Source: a virus. From it: a stretch of 38,174 nt of DNA. A program made the translations under genes and the position numbers. The notes beneath the pieces were generated by a model. It worked only from the letters and a program-made list of their open reading frames with translations, was not told the DNA's origin and made no database searches. The stretch's first letter is position 1. Each line of letters opens with the position of its first letter. Location: the IMG/VR virus record IMGVR_UViG_3300044715_000113, positions 1-38,174 of that record; one strand, given 5' to 3'. Shown here in pieces: positions 21,598-29,367 of the stretch.

Positions 21598-22471
21598 ACT
21601 GCCCGTACATAAAATCAAGCGGGTTATGTCTGAAGATGAGGCAACAGCCCTAGTGGGTACAACAGTGCCCGATTACGCACCAAACTGCGTAGACGCAGGT
21701 ATTTGGATTGATGAAGATACTGAAGAGATTGTTTTTGTTTACTTTCCTATGGAACAGGAAGTAGATCTGTTGCGCGCGGCTGTTTTGAATATCAAATACG
21801 GTGAAACAATCCGTCAATCAACAGGGTTAAAAAACAAGTCACGCACGTTTGGCATGGCTCCACGCAAAGTATTTCAACGTAGAGAAACCTGCCGACCAAC
21901 CTCACTTGCGCAAGAACAACCCAATGAACACGCAGTATTGATTGCGTTTGCGGAGAAGTTTGCTCAGATGTATAAAGAGTTTGCCCCTGATCTGTATGAA
22001 GCAGACAAGCAAAACCTTTTGGACGCTGGCTTACAAGATGAGTGGCGTATGACTGATGACGCGCTCTGGACTTCAGGCGTAGTAAATAAAGCCTCAACCC
22101 TTCCGTATCATCGTGACGGTTTCAATTTTGCTACTTGGTCAGCCATGCCTGTAATCAGAAAAGAAATGCGCGGCGGGTACTTGACTTTGCCTGAATACAA
22201 TTTCACTTGCTCATGTCGTGACGGCTGGGTTACTTTTTTTGCGGGATACAAATACGTTCACGGCGTAACACCTATGACTCCAACCACCAACAAGGCTTAT
22301 CGTTACTCAGTTGTTTATTATGCGTTACGCGGCCTCAAAGATTGCTTCACTTACGCTGTTGAAACCGCCAAAGGTAAAGAAAGCCGCACCATGAGAGAGG
22401 ATCGCATGGCGCGTGTCCTCAAAGGTGAAGAGGCAGGACAAATACTTGGCGGCGGTCACAAAAGCGGGTGA
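21584..22471 (+). CDS. TET/JBP-like 2-oxoglutarate/Fe(II) DNA dioxygenase
   Basis: A 295-residue protein from GTG 21584, with GGGAGAG upstream; TTG 21554 and ATG 21560 are alternatives. The double-stranded beta-helix core is visible: LPYHRDGFN gives the iron ligands His176 and Asp178, RGGYLTLPEYNF and DGWVTFFAGYKYVHGVTPM give His226, and YRYSVVYYAL gives Arg240 for 2-oxoglutarate. The HxD, GG-L-LPEY, HGV-P and R-S-VYY spacing matches phage members of the TET/JBP family, which hydroxylate the methyl group of 5-methylcytosine or thymine in DNA. The following genes are typical for further work on hydroxymethylpyrimidine. The base specificity is not determined by sequence. Confidence 0.75.
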   Translation: MKLSELPVHKIKRVMSEDEATALVGTTVPDYAPNCVDAGIWIDEDTEEIVFVYFPMEQEVDLLRAAVLNIKYGETIRQSTGLKNKSRTFGMAPRKVFQRRETCRPTSLAQEQPNEHAVLIAFAEKFAQMYKEFAPDLYEADKQNLLDAGLQDEWRMTDDALWTSGVVNKASTLPYHRDGFNFATWSAMPVIRKEMRGGYLTLPEYNFTCSCRDGWVTFFAGYKYVHGVTPMTPTTNKAYRYSVVYYALRGLKDCFTYAVETAKGKESRTMREDRMARVLKGEEAGQILGGGHKSG

Positions 22472-23355
22472 TCACTTGGCGTGAATTCGCATTTTTTCAT
22501 CAGGAAATGGTGGACGTTAATGAAATGGATCCTGTCTACCCCGTTCTCAAAGAGATTGGGCGCTTACTTGAACTGGATCAAGAACAGTTAAATTGGTTGT
22601 GTCACGTCTATGTTGCTTATTACGATATGGGATCTGCCTTAAAGTGTTTTGAAAGCAATCCAAACCCCCAAGTGCCGCATAAGGATTTCACAAAACTGTT
22701 TTGCGCAACTGAACGGCGCTCGCATAGAAATCCAATCCGACTACAACAGCATTTTGACTCTTTGGTGTCTATCGCAGAGAACAATGGCGGGTTGGATCAT
22801 TGGCTCAGGAGATACCTCAAAGACACGCCAGAGGGGTCTTGGAAGGCGATTTTGACCCCATTGGAGATGATCTACGGTAACGGGCGTTGGGCTTCATACA
22901 AACTTGCTGAAATGTTACAAAAAGTTACCGATTTGCCTGTACAAGCCCCAGACATGGGTCACCAAAATTCATCTGGCCCACGCGATGGCATGGCGTACCT
23001 ATACAAAGACTTACCTCACGGCAACACGCCTAAAGATGTTGCGCAACTTGATTTAATTTCTAAAGATTTATTGAAACAAATGAGCAAACACGGAGTAGAC
23101 GCAAAGATTGAGGAAGCGGAAACAAGCCTGTGTGGTATCAAATCGCTTATCAACGGTCACTACTACATTGGGGCAGACATAGACAAAATGCTTGAAACAA
23201 TGAACAAGCAACCCTGCTCGCTGACCCCGATTGCTTTTCAGGCGCGCAAAAATGTATTCCCTGAACGCTACCTTGGGGAATTGAACGGTTGGTCAGGTGT
23301 TGATAAGTTACGCATGAAGGCTTACAAAGCAACAGGACAAATACTCACTCGATAG
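22468..23355 (+). CDS. aGPT-Pplase-like DNA base hypermodification protein
   Basis: A 295-residue helical protein starting at GTG in a GTGA overlap. It begins DPVYPVLKEIGRLLELDQEQLNWLCHVYVAYYDMGSA. The middle has YGNGRWASYKLAEMLQKV and DMGHQNSSGPRDGMAYL. This resembles the alpha-glutamyl/putrescinyl-thymine pyrophosphorylase group, distant relatives of helix-hairpin-helix glycosylases that replace the pyrophosphate on activated hydroxymethyl-uracil by an amine or amino acid. The family call is from memory of motifs and is less sure than its neighbours. Position between a dioxygenase and a P-loop kinase supports it. Confidence 0.55.
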   Translation: MITWREFAFFHQEMVDVNEMDPVYPVLKEIGRLLELDQEQLNWLCHVYVAYYDMGSALKCFESNPNPQVPHKDFTKLFCATERRSHRNPIRLQQHFDSLVSIAENNGGLDHWLRRYLKDTPEGSWKAILTPLEMIYGNGRWASYKLAEMLQKVTDLPVQAPDMGHQNSSGPRDGMAYLYKDLPHGNTPKDVAQLDLISKDLLKQMSKHGVDAKIEEAETSLCGIKSLINGHYYIGADIDKMLETMNKQPCSLTPIAFQARKNVFPERYLGELNGWSGVDKLRMKAYKATGQILTR

Positions 23356-23363
23356 GAGAAGGC

Positions 23364-23891
23364 ATGAAAATCATTTACCTGATCGGCGCACCTGGATCTG
23401 GCAAAACAACCTTGACCGAAGCGTTCACGCGCAAATGGGTTGAGGTAGATCAAATTGACGATCCGATCAAATACAGAACTCATATCACCGCTGAAGGTTC
23501 AGCAATCTCACTTGGTTGGCTTAGACCCGCTTTTGGCGGTACGGATACCTTGGGAAACACCGCAATCCTTAAAATTGAACCTTGGTTGCCTACAGTCAAG
23601 GCCAACATTGTTTACGGGGAAGGCGACAGACTAGCCAACAGCCGCTTTTTTGATCTCGCCAAATCCATTTCTGATTTCAGACTGTTTTACTTAAATACAG
23701 ATCCCGCTTTGGCGGCTGAACGTAGAGCGCAAAGATCATTATTGACAGGTAAAGAGCAAAACCCTTCATGGGTCAAGGGCAGAGTGACCAAGCACCGCAA
23801 CCTTGCTATCCAATACAAAGCCTTTGAGATACCTTCAGGGCTAACCGCTGAACAAGGCGCTGATCTTATGTGGCGTAATTCTTTTTCTTAG
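23364..23891 (+). CDS. P-loop kinase, probable hydroxymethyl-pyrimidine DNA kinase
   Basis: A 175-residue protein with ribosome site TAGGAGAAGG. The Walker A loop GAPGSGKT lies at residues 8-15. Downstream are GWLRPAFGGTDTLGN and VYGEGDRL, and a lid-like DPALAAERRAQR segment. The FGGTDTL motif is the mark of phage kinases that phosphorylate 5-hydroxymethyl-pyrimidine in DNA before further substitution. It ends the cassette and is followed by the terminase genes. A generic nucleotide kinase is the main alternative. Confidence 0.68.
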   Translation: MKIIYLIGAPGSGKTTLTEAFTRKWVEVDQIDDPIKYRTHITAEGSAISLGWLRPAFGGTDTLGNTAILKIEPWLPTVKANIVYGEGDRLANSRFFDLAKSISDFRLFYLNTDPALAAERRAQRSLLTGKEQNPSWVKGRVTKHRNLAIQYKAFEIPSGLTAEQGADLMWRNSFS

Positions 23892-23905
23892 GTTACAGTG
23901 AACGC

Positions 23906-24382
23906 ATGGCAGGAAAAAAGACACCTGAACCAGAACAATTTGATCGTGAACTGGCTGTAATTGAGTTAAGGCGTACTGGTGAAACGTGGGAACGTATCGC
24001 CAAGATCGTAGGCTTTGCTGGCGCGTCAGGCGCACTGAAGGCTTATAGACGGGCTATGACCCGCACCCTTAAACAACCAACAGATGAGTTACGCGAGATT
24101 GAACTGGATCGCTTAGACAGACTCCAAAGAGGTATTTGGGAGCGCGCTAAAGACGGTGACATTAGAGCGATTGACGCAGTGTTACGGATTATTGACCGCA
24201 GAGCGCGGTTGTTGGGATTAGACGCGCCTCAGAAAATACAGGCAGAGGTGGTGAACTATGACGGAGCAACCAACCTTGACGCTCAAATCGAACGAATCAT
24301 CAGAGTCGTTGAACAAGTGGATCTTGGCGAGCCGCTATCTCTGGAGGAAGGAATTAGCGCGGAAGGAACAACTACCACCTGA
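23906..24382 (+). CDS. terS: Terminase small subunit
   Basis: A 158-residue protein. An N-terminal HTH (IELRRTGETWERIAKIVGFAGASGALKAYRRA) is followed by a long helical oligomerisation part (ELDRLDRLQRGIWERAKDGDIRAIDAVLRIIDRRARLLGLDAP), the usual layout of small terminases, which recognise the packaging site. Its last 125 bases also encode the start of the large subunit in another frame. The start has only a weak ribosome site. Confidence 0.82.
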   Translation: MAGKKTPEPEQFDRELAVIELRRTGETWERIAKIVGFAGASGALKAYRRAMTRTLKQPTDELREIELDRLDRLQRGIWERAKDGDIRAIDAVLRIIDRRARLLGLDAPQKIQAEVVNYDGATNLDAQIERIIRVVEQVDLGEPLSLEEGISAEGTTTT

Positions 24383-25667
24383 AGGTGATTGGGCAATCTG
24401 GCTATACATGGCTGGGCGCGGCGCTGGTAAAACCCGTACTGCGGCTGAGTGGCTGGCTTGGGAAGCAATCAGGCAACCTTTAACACGTTGGGCGATTGTT
24501 GCCCCTACATTCTCTGACGCTCGCGACACTTGCGCTGAAGGCGATTCAGGGATTGTAAACATATTACGGAGATACAAGATGTTGCTCTCATGGAACAGAT
24601 CAATGGGTGAGATTATCTTGACCAACGGATCTCGCATAAAACTATTCTCAGCAGATCAGCCTGATCGTTTTCGTGGCCCACAGCACCACGGCGCTTGGTG
24701 CGATGAATTAGCGGCGTATAGATACTCTGACTCATGGGATCAACTTCAGTTTGGTTTGCGTCTAGGCGACAAGCCCAGAGTTATTGTTACAACAACGCCC
24801 AGACCAACCCCACTCATTAGAGGATTAGCGTCACGCGCAGACGGATCTGTGTCAATCACAAAGGGTTCAACCTTTGATAACGCTAAAAACCTAGCACCCA
24901 GCGCACTTCTAGAATTACAAGCACGATATAACAACACGCGTCTAGGTAGGCAAGAACTTTACGGTGAGATCCTAGATGACGTTGAGGGCGCACTCTGGAC
25001 AAAGGGATTGATTGAACGTAACAGGGTCAAGAAAGCACCACCTCTGGCTCGAATCGTGGTGTCTATTGACCCCGCTGTTACAAATACAAAAGACAGCGAT
25101 GAAACAGGCATTATGGTTTGCGGATCTGACGCTGGCGGCAACGGTTATGTATTGGCGGATTACTCTTTCAGAGGATCACCGTTGGATTGGGCAAGTAAGG
25201 CGGTAGCAGTGTTTGACGAATGGAAGGCAGATTCAATCCTTGTTGAAGTCAATCAAGGTGGCGACATGGTTTCAGCGGTATTGAAACAGATCCGATTGGG
25301 CTTGCCTATTAGGGAAGTGCGAGCGCACGTTGGTAAACGGTTACGCGCAGAGCCAGTAGCGGCTATGTATGAACAAGGGCGTATTCATCACGTTGGAGAG
25401 TTTGTTCAACTTGAGGATCAAATGACTATGTGGACAGCCAATGAACCCGATTCACCAGACAGACTTGACGCAATGGTTCAGGCCTTTAGTGATTTACTAG
25501 GCACAATCAACGTAGCAAACTATTTCAACGCAATCGCCAACATGTGTCCAAACTGCGGATTACCTATGCCGAAGTCAATGCCCGTATGTTCTAAGTGCGG
25601 TACTGCTATGATTACAACAGACGCAATACAAGGGTCAAACAAGGGAGATACAAATGGGTCTGCGTGA
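24258..25667 (+). CDS. terL: Terminase large subunit with C-terminal zinc ribbon
   Basis: A 469-residue packaging motor. ATPase motifs are Walker A GRGAGKT at 53-59 and Walker B/catalytic acid WCDE with Asp149-Glu150. The RNase H-like nuclease has Asp271 (SIDPAV), Glu330 (LVEVNQGGDM) and Asp401/Asp404 (SPDRLDAM). An unusual addition is a C-terminal zinc ribbon with Cys430, Cys433, Cys444 and Cys447. ATG 24258 (after AGAGGTGG) is kept because the conserved helix before the ATPase (SRYLWRKELARKEQLPPEGDW) already lies inside the terS overlap. Confidence 0.93.
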   Translation: MTEQPTLTLKSNESSESLNKWILASRYLWRKELARKEQLPPEGDWAIWLYMAGRGAGKTRTAAEWLAWEAIRQPLTRWAIVAPTFSDARDTCAEGDSGIVNILRRYKMLLSWNRSMGEIILTNGSRIKLFSADQPDRFRGPQHHGAWCDELAAYRYSDSWDQLQFGLRLGDKPRVIVTTTPRPTPLIRGLASRADGSVSITKGSTFDNAKNLAPSALLELQARYNNTRLGRQELYGEILDDVEGALWTKGLIERNRVKKAPPLARIVVSIDPAVTNTKDSDETGIMVCGSDAGGNGYVLADYSFRGSPLDWASKAVAVFDEWKADSILVEVNQGGDMVSAVLKQIRLGLPIREVRAHVGKRLRAEPVAAMYEQGRIHHVGEFVQLEDQMTMWTANEPDSPDRLDAMVQAFSDLLGTINVANYFNAIANMCPNCGLPMPKSMPVCSKCGTAMITTDAIQGSNKGDTNGSA

Positions 25668-27504
25668 CCGTATCGCAAAAGCAATAGCAACAACAGACAT
25701 TGAGAAAGCACCTAATCTCCCCGCTGGATCCGTCACTATGACTGAACAAGAAATGCGTAATCGCGCTGGATCAATCAGCCAGTCATACGGCAACAACACG
25801 CCACTACCTAGAAACGTTTGGGAAGCAATGGTGCCATTTGGCCCAGGGCTACCTATCACGCCAGGTGCTATCAATCCACTGCGACCAGACGGCAGACCAG
25901 ATCCACGGCGTTATGAATTTCAAGTTGCGCAAAATATCAACATCACTGAAACACGTCTTATCCCGTTCAAGACTCTACGCGCGGCCGCAGATCAGATTGA
26001 CATATTGCGCCGCTGTATCGAAGTATTGAAATCAAAAATCACAGGCCTTGATTGGGATATTGTTTTGGCGACAGACGCGTCTGAAAAGATTGCGGCAGAC
26101 TCAGGCGGCGATCATGTGCGCGCTATGGCTAAGGCAAGAAGTGAATTCACAGATGAGATTGCGCGACTCAGAACGTTTTGGGAAAACCCAGACAGATCTA
26201 ACGGCCTAACATTTTCAGACTGGCTAATGATTGCGCTTGAAGAGATCCTTGTTATTGACGCTTGGGCTGTTTGGCCTCAGATGTCTGTTGGTGGAGATCT
26301 ATACGGCCTACAAATACTTGACGGCGCAACAATCAAACCGTTGCTTGATGACAGAGGTATGCGCCCGCAAGCGCCTAACGCTGCTTTTCAACAGATCCTT
26401 TACGGCTTCCCGCGCGCAGAGTTTTCAGCCAACAATGACGATCCAAACGCTGACGGTGAGTTCACTTCAGATGATCTCGCGTACATGATCCGCAATCGCC
26501 GCACAACAAGCGTTTACGGATACAGCCCAACAGAGCGCGCACTACCTTTGGCAGACATTTATCTACGCAGACAACAATGGATCCGCGCTGAATACACAGA
26601 CGGCGTTATGCCTGATCTCATGTTCACCACTGACGCAAACTGGGGTACAAATCCAGACCTATTGCGCGCGTATGAGAACATTCTCAATGACGATTTATCA
26701 GGACAGACAGAGCAACGCAAGCGCGCTCGCCTGTTACCTTCAGGTCTTGCCCCAATCGCTATGGAAGGTTATGGCGAGAAGTTCAAAGACACGCTTGACG
26801 ATTACTTGATTACTTCAATCTGCGGTCACTACGGAGTTCAACCAACTGAAATTGGATTTGCGCCAAAGGGTGGCTTGGGCGGCGCAGGATTTGAAGAAGG
26901 TAAAGCCAGCAGCGCTGAAGCACTAGGCGCTCAACCGTTAGTGAACTGGATTAGCAAAATGCTAACCAACATCTCTTACACATACTTGGGTATGCCACGC
27001 GAACTTGAATTCAAACTTATGACTTCAAAGCGTTTGGACAATGAAGAGAACGCTCGCAAGAATCAAATTGAAATCACTTCAGGCGGTAAGACAATCAATG
27101 AACGTAGATCTGAAATGGGTCTGCCTCTATTGGATACACCGCAAGCAGATATGCCAATCCTTGTAAGCGGATCAGGCGTGTATCTGTTTAGCCCTGACGG
27201 AATTATCAACGCGGCTACACAATCATCTGCCCCAGCGCTCGCGGGATCTGACGCGACACCGATTGAGCCAGTAACAGAGATTGGCGAAAAGCCAGAGCCA
27301 GAAGTTGAGCCAGAGGAAACGCAGACTGAAGCAGAAACTATCGCTGAGGTCAAGGCTTTCATGAAGTGGGCAAACAAAGGTAAGCGCGCAAGGTTGTTTG
27401 AGTTCAAATCACTTGACCCTATCGTGGGTGACGCTCTTAACCGTTGCGCATTTGACGGGGATCTCGAAACAGCCAGAGCATTAGCCAAGGCGTATCTGAC
27501 ATGA
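25654..27504 (+). CDS. Portal protein
   Basis: A 616-residue protein directly after terL, overlapping its end by 14 bases. The sequence TRLIPFKTLRAAADQIDILRRCIEVLKSKITGLDWDI and later PTERALPLADIYLRRQQW and YGVQPTEIGFAPKGGLGG follow the stem, wing and clip features of actinophage portals. The C-terminal 120 residues are Pro/Glu-rich (EKPEPEVEPEETQTEAE) and end in a helical domain. It forms the dodecameric channel for DNA. Confidence 0.88.
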   Translation: MGLRDRIAKAIATTDIEKAPNLPAGSVTMTEQEMRNRAGSISQSYGNNTPLPRNVWEAMVPFGPGLPITPGAINPLRPDGRPDPRRYEFQVAQNINITETRLIPFKTLRAAADQIDILRRCIEVLKSKITGLDWDIVLATDASEKIAADSGGDHVRAMAKARSEFTDEIARLRTFWENPDRSNGLTFSDWLMIALEEILVIDAWAVWPQMSVGGDLYGLQILDGATIKPLLDDRGMRPQAPNAAFQQILYGFPRAEFSANNDDPNADGEFTSDDLAYMIRNRRTTSVYGYSPTERALPLADIYLRRQQWIRAEYTDGVMPDLMFTTDANWGTNPDLLRAYENILNDDLSGQTEQRKRARLLPSGLAPIAMEGYGEKFKDTLDDYLITSICGHYGVQPTEIGFAPKGGLGGAGFEEGKASSAEALGAQPLVNWISKMLTNISYTYLGMPRELEFKLMTSKRLDNEENARKNQIEITSGGKTINERRSEMGLPLLDTPQADMPILVSGSGVYLFSPDGIINAATQSSAPALAGSDATPIEPVTEIGEKPEPEVEPEETQTEAETIAEVKAFMKWANKGKRARLFEFKSLDPIVGDALNRCAFDGDLETARALAKAYLT

Positions 27505-28958
27505 AATGGGGCGCTCACCAAGTTGATGGGCGCATAGCGGCAAATAACGCGGTCAAGATCAGGGCGGCGTTAAGAAACTCCATTGACGCTAAGAAAGTGT
27601 TTGAGGAATACCAACTCACCCAACCAAACGTGTCCGACAATCAGGCGCAGGATAGGGCGCGAGCGCGATCATGGGCAATGCTTCACGTTCAGGTAGATAA
27701 CTCAGCGATTGTTACAGCGCTTCAAAGACTTTGGGCTGAAATGTGGGTGGCTGGAGATCTATCTGCGGCTGAAGCGATTGAACAAGCCAAAGAAATGAAG
27801 AAGGCTGACGCGATTGCGGCCATTGATTGGGATACATGGAAGCCAGGTGACTTGGCCTCATCGTTATTACTACAACCGCCTAAAGCCTTCAAGGATCTGC
27901 TAGACGCGTCTGGAGTTATGATCCAAGGGCTAGACAAGACAGGTTACGAACGCGTTGGAACGGCGCTCGCAGACAGTATTCGCTTGGGTCTATCCCCTAA
28001 CAGGGCGGCAAAACTAATCAATGAAGCAATCGGTGACGCGGCAAGAGCCTTAACTATTGCTATCACTGAATCAAGTCGTGCTATGAACGCTGGCGCAATC
28101 AACCGATACAAAGAAGCCAAACTCAAGCAAATGGAGTGGATGACAGTATTGAGCGTTGCGGGCGGATCTAGTGCTTGCGAGATATGCGCGCCAAACGCAG
28201 GACAACAAGTGGAGATTGGTCAGGCCTTCAATTCAGGATCGTATCAACCGCCAGCGCACCCTCACTGTCGCTGTACCTTGTTACCTGTTATCCCAGACTA
28301 TTCTCAGGCGGCTAACCAAAACGGCGTAGTGGATATAGCACCTCAGCCTGTTGTTGTTAAACCAAGCCAGCCTAAAGAGATCACTTCAAGAGTCAAATCT
28401 AATCAGTGGTTTGAAGATCACAAGGTAGACGGTTGGAATGACGGCAATTATAGTCTTGCCCTTCAATCCCAATCGCTTTACAACTATCAAGGATCTGGTT
28501 ATGCGCGTTACAACAATTATTTGCGCGGGTTAGGTTTCAAACCAGACAAACTAGGGGAAATTCGACTCAATGTTAAAGGGTTAGACGATTTGTTCACTTC
28601 CGCACCTGCTTTGACGGAAGATGTTCTAGTGTTTAGAGGCGTGAGCAGTTATGACGCGGTAGAGAAAATAATAAAAGACGGAGTTGGATCAGTCGTTATA
28701 GATCAAGGCTTTGTGTCAACATCATTGCTTAAAAGTATCGCGTCAGACGAATTTGGCGGTGGCGCAATACTAGAAATTACCGTCAAATCAGGCGCAAAAG
28801 TAGTTCCTTTGAATTCATTTATGACCAGACCAACCGCGTTAGGCAAGATTGAAGCGGAAGTTCTTTTGAACAGAGGATCAAAGTTCAAAATTACAGAGAT
28901 CAAGCCAGTTACGCCCGATAGCCCAACAATCATAAGAATGGAGTTACAAAATGAGTAA
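27501..28958 (+). CDS. MuF-like head protein fused to an ADP-ribosyltransferase toxin domain
   Basis: A 485-residue two-part protein starting in an ATGA overlap with the portal gene. Residues about 1-275 are the MuF/SPP1 gp7-type minor head domain, with SACEICAPNAGQ and AHPHCRCTLLPV as its Cys/His end. A Pro-rich linker (about 276-295) leads to an ADP-ribosyltransferase domain. Catalytic features are present: Arg379 (VFRGV), Ser406-Thr407-Ser408 (FVSTSLL) and Glu451-x-Glu453 (IEAEVLL). Such a protein can be packaged and injected with the DNA, like T4 Alt. The target is unknown. An R-S-E class arginine-type transferase is inferred from ExE. Confidence 0.85.
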   Translation: MKWGAHQVDGRIAANNAVKIRAALRNSIDAKKVFEEYQLTQPNVSDNQAQDRARARSWAMLHVQVDNSAIVTALQRLWAEMWVAGDLSAAEAIEQAKEMKKADAIAAIDWDTWKPGDLASSLLLQPPKAFKDLLDASGVMIQGLDKTGYERVGTALADSIRLGLSPNRAAKLINEAIGDAARALTIAITESSRAMNAGAINRYKEAKLKQMEWMTVLSVAGGSSACEICAPNAGQQVEIGQAFNSGSYQPPAHPHCRCTLLPVIPDYSQAANQNGVVDIAPQPVVVKPSQPKEITSRVKSNQWFEDHKVDGWNDGNYSLALQSQSLYNYQGSGYARYNNYLRGLGFKPDKLGEIRLNVKGLDDLFTSAPALTEDVLVFRGVSSYDAVEKIIKDGVGSVVIDQGFVSTSLLKSIASDEFGGGAILEITVKSGAKVVPLNSFMTRPTALGKIEAEVLLNRGSKFKITEIKPVTPDSPTIIRMELQNE

Positions 28959-29082
28959 GTTTTCATACACACCTGAAGAGATTGATAGTTTAATTGTTAC
29001 GCCGCCTGAAGCCGCACCTGATAACATAGGCAAATCTCTTGAAGAAGCCCTAGATCAGGTCAAGATAGAATGGGAAAACTAA
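28951..29082 (+). CDS. 43-residue acidic protein after the toxin fusion
   Basis: A 43-residue protein starting eight bases before the end of the MuF-ADP-ribosyltransferase gene. It is rich in Glu and Asp (YTPEEIDSLIV, KSLEEALDQVKIEWEN) and has little predicted fold. The overlap with a toxin-domain gene is the arrangement expected of an antitoxin or assembly-time inhibitor, but position is the only evidence. It may instead be a small head protein. Confidence 0.55.
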   Translation: MSKFSYTPEEIDSLIVTPPEAAPDNIGKSLEEALDQVKIEWEN

Positions 29083-29083
29083 C

Positions 29084-29365
29084 ATGGCATTTAAACACAT
29101 CAACGCAAGCACACTTACAACCGCGTCAATCCTTCACCAAGTAGATAGCAACGCGCGACCAAACACCCCGATCAACGTTCACAACGGACATAGCGCGTCA
29201 ATCTTTGTTGGTGACACAACTATCACTACTTCAGGCGCAACCATTGGTCGCACTATTGCGGCTGGCGCCAATCAGGTTCTCTACGCAAGCGCTAACGACA
29301 TTATTTACGCAATTTCAGCGGCAGCCTCAGCAACAGGCGCGATTGTTCTGACTTACTCAGCATAG
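29084..29365 (+). CDS. Small beta-rich head-region protein
   Basis: A 93-residue Thr/Ala/Ser-rich beta protein (SASIFVGDTTITTSGATIG, GANQVLYASANDIIYAIS) one base after the previous stop. Position before the maturation protease and its composition suggest a capsid decoration or minor head protein. It resembles the 105-residue product of 4000-4317 in size and composition. Confidence 0.65.
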   Translation: MAFKHINASTLTTASILHQVDSNARPNTPINVHNGHSASIFVGDTTITTSGATIGRTIAAGANQVLYASANDIIYAISAAASATGAIVLTYSA

Positions 29366-29367
29366 TC

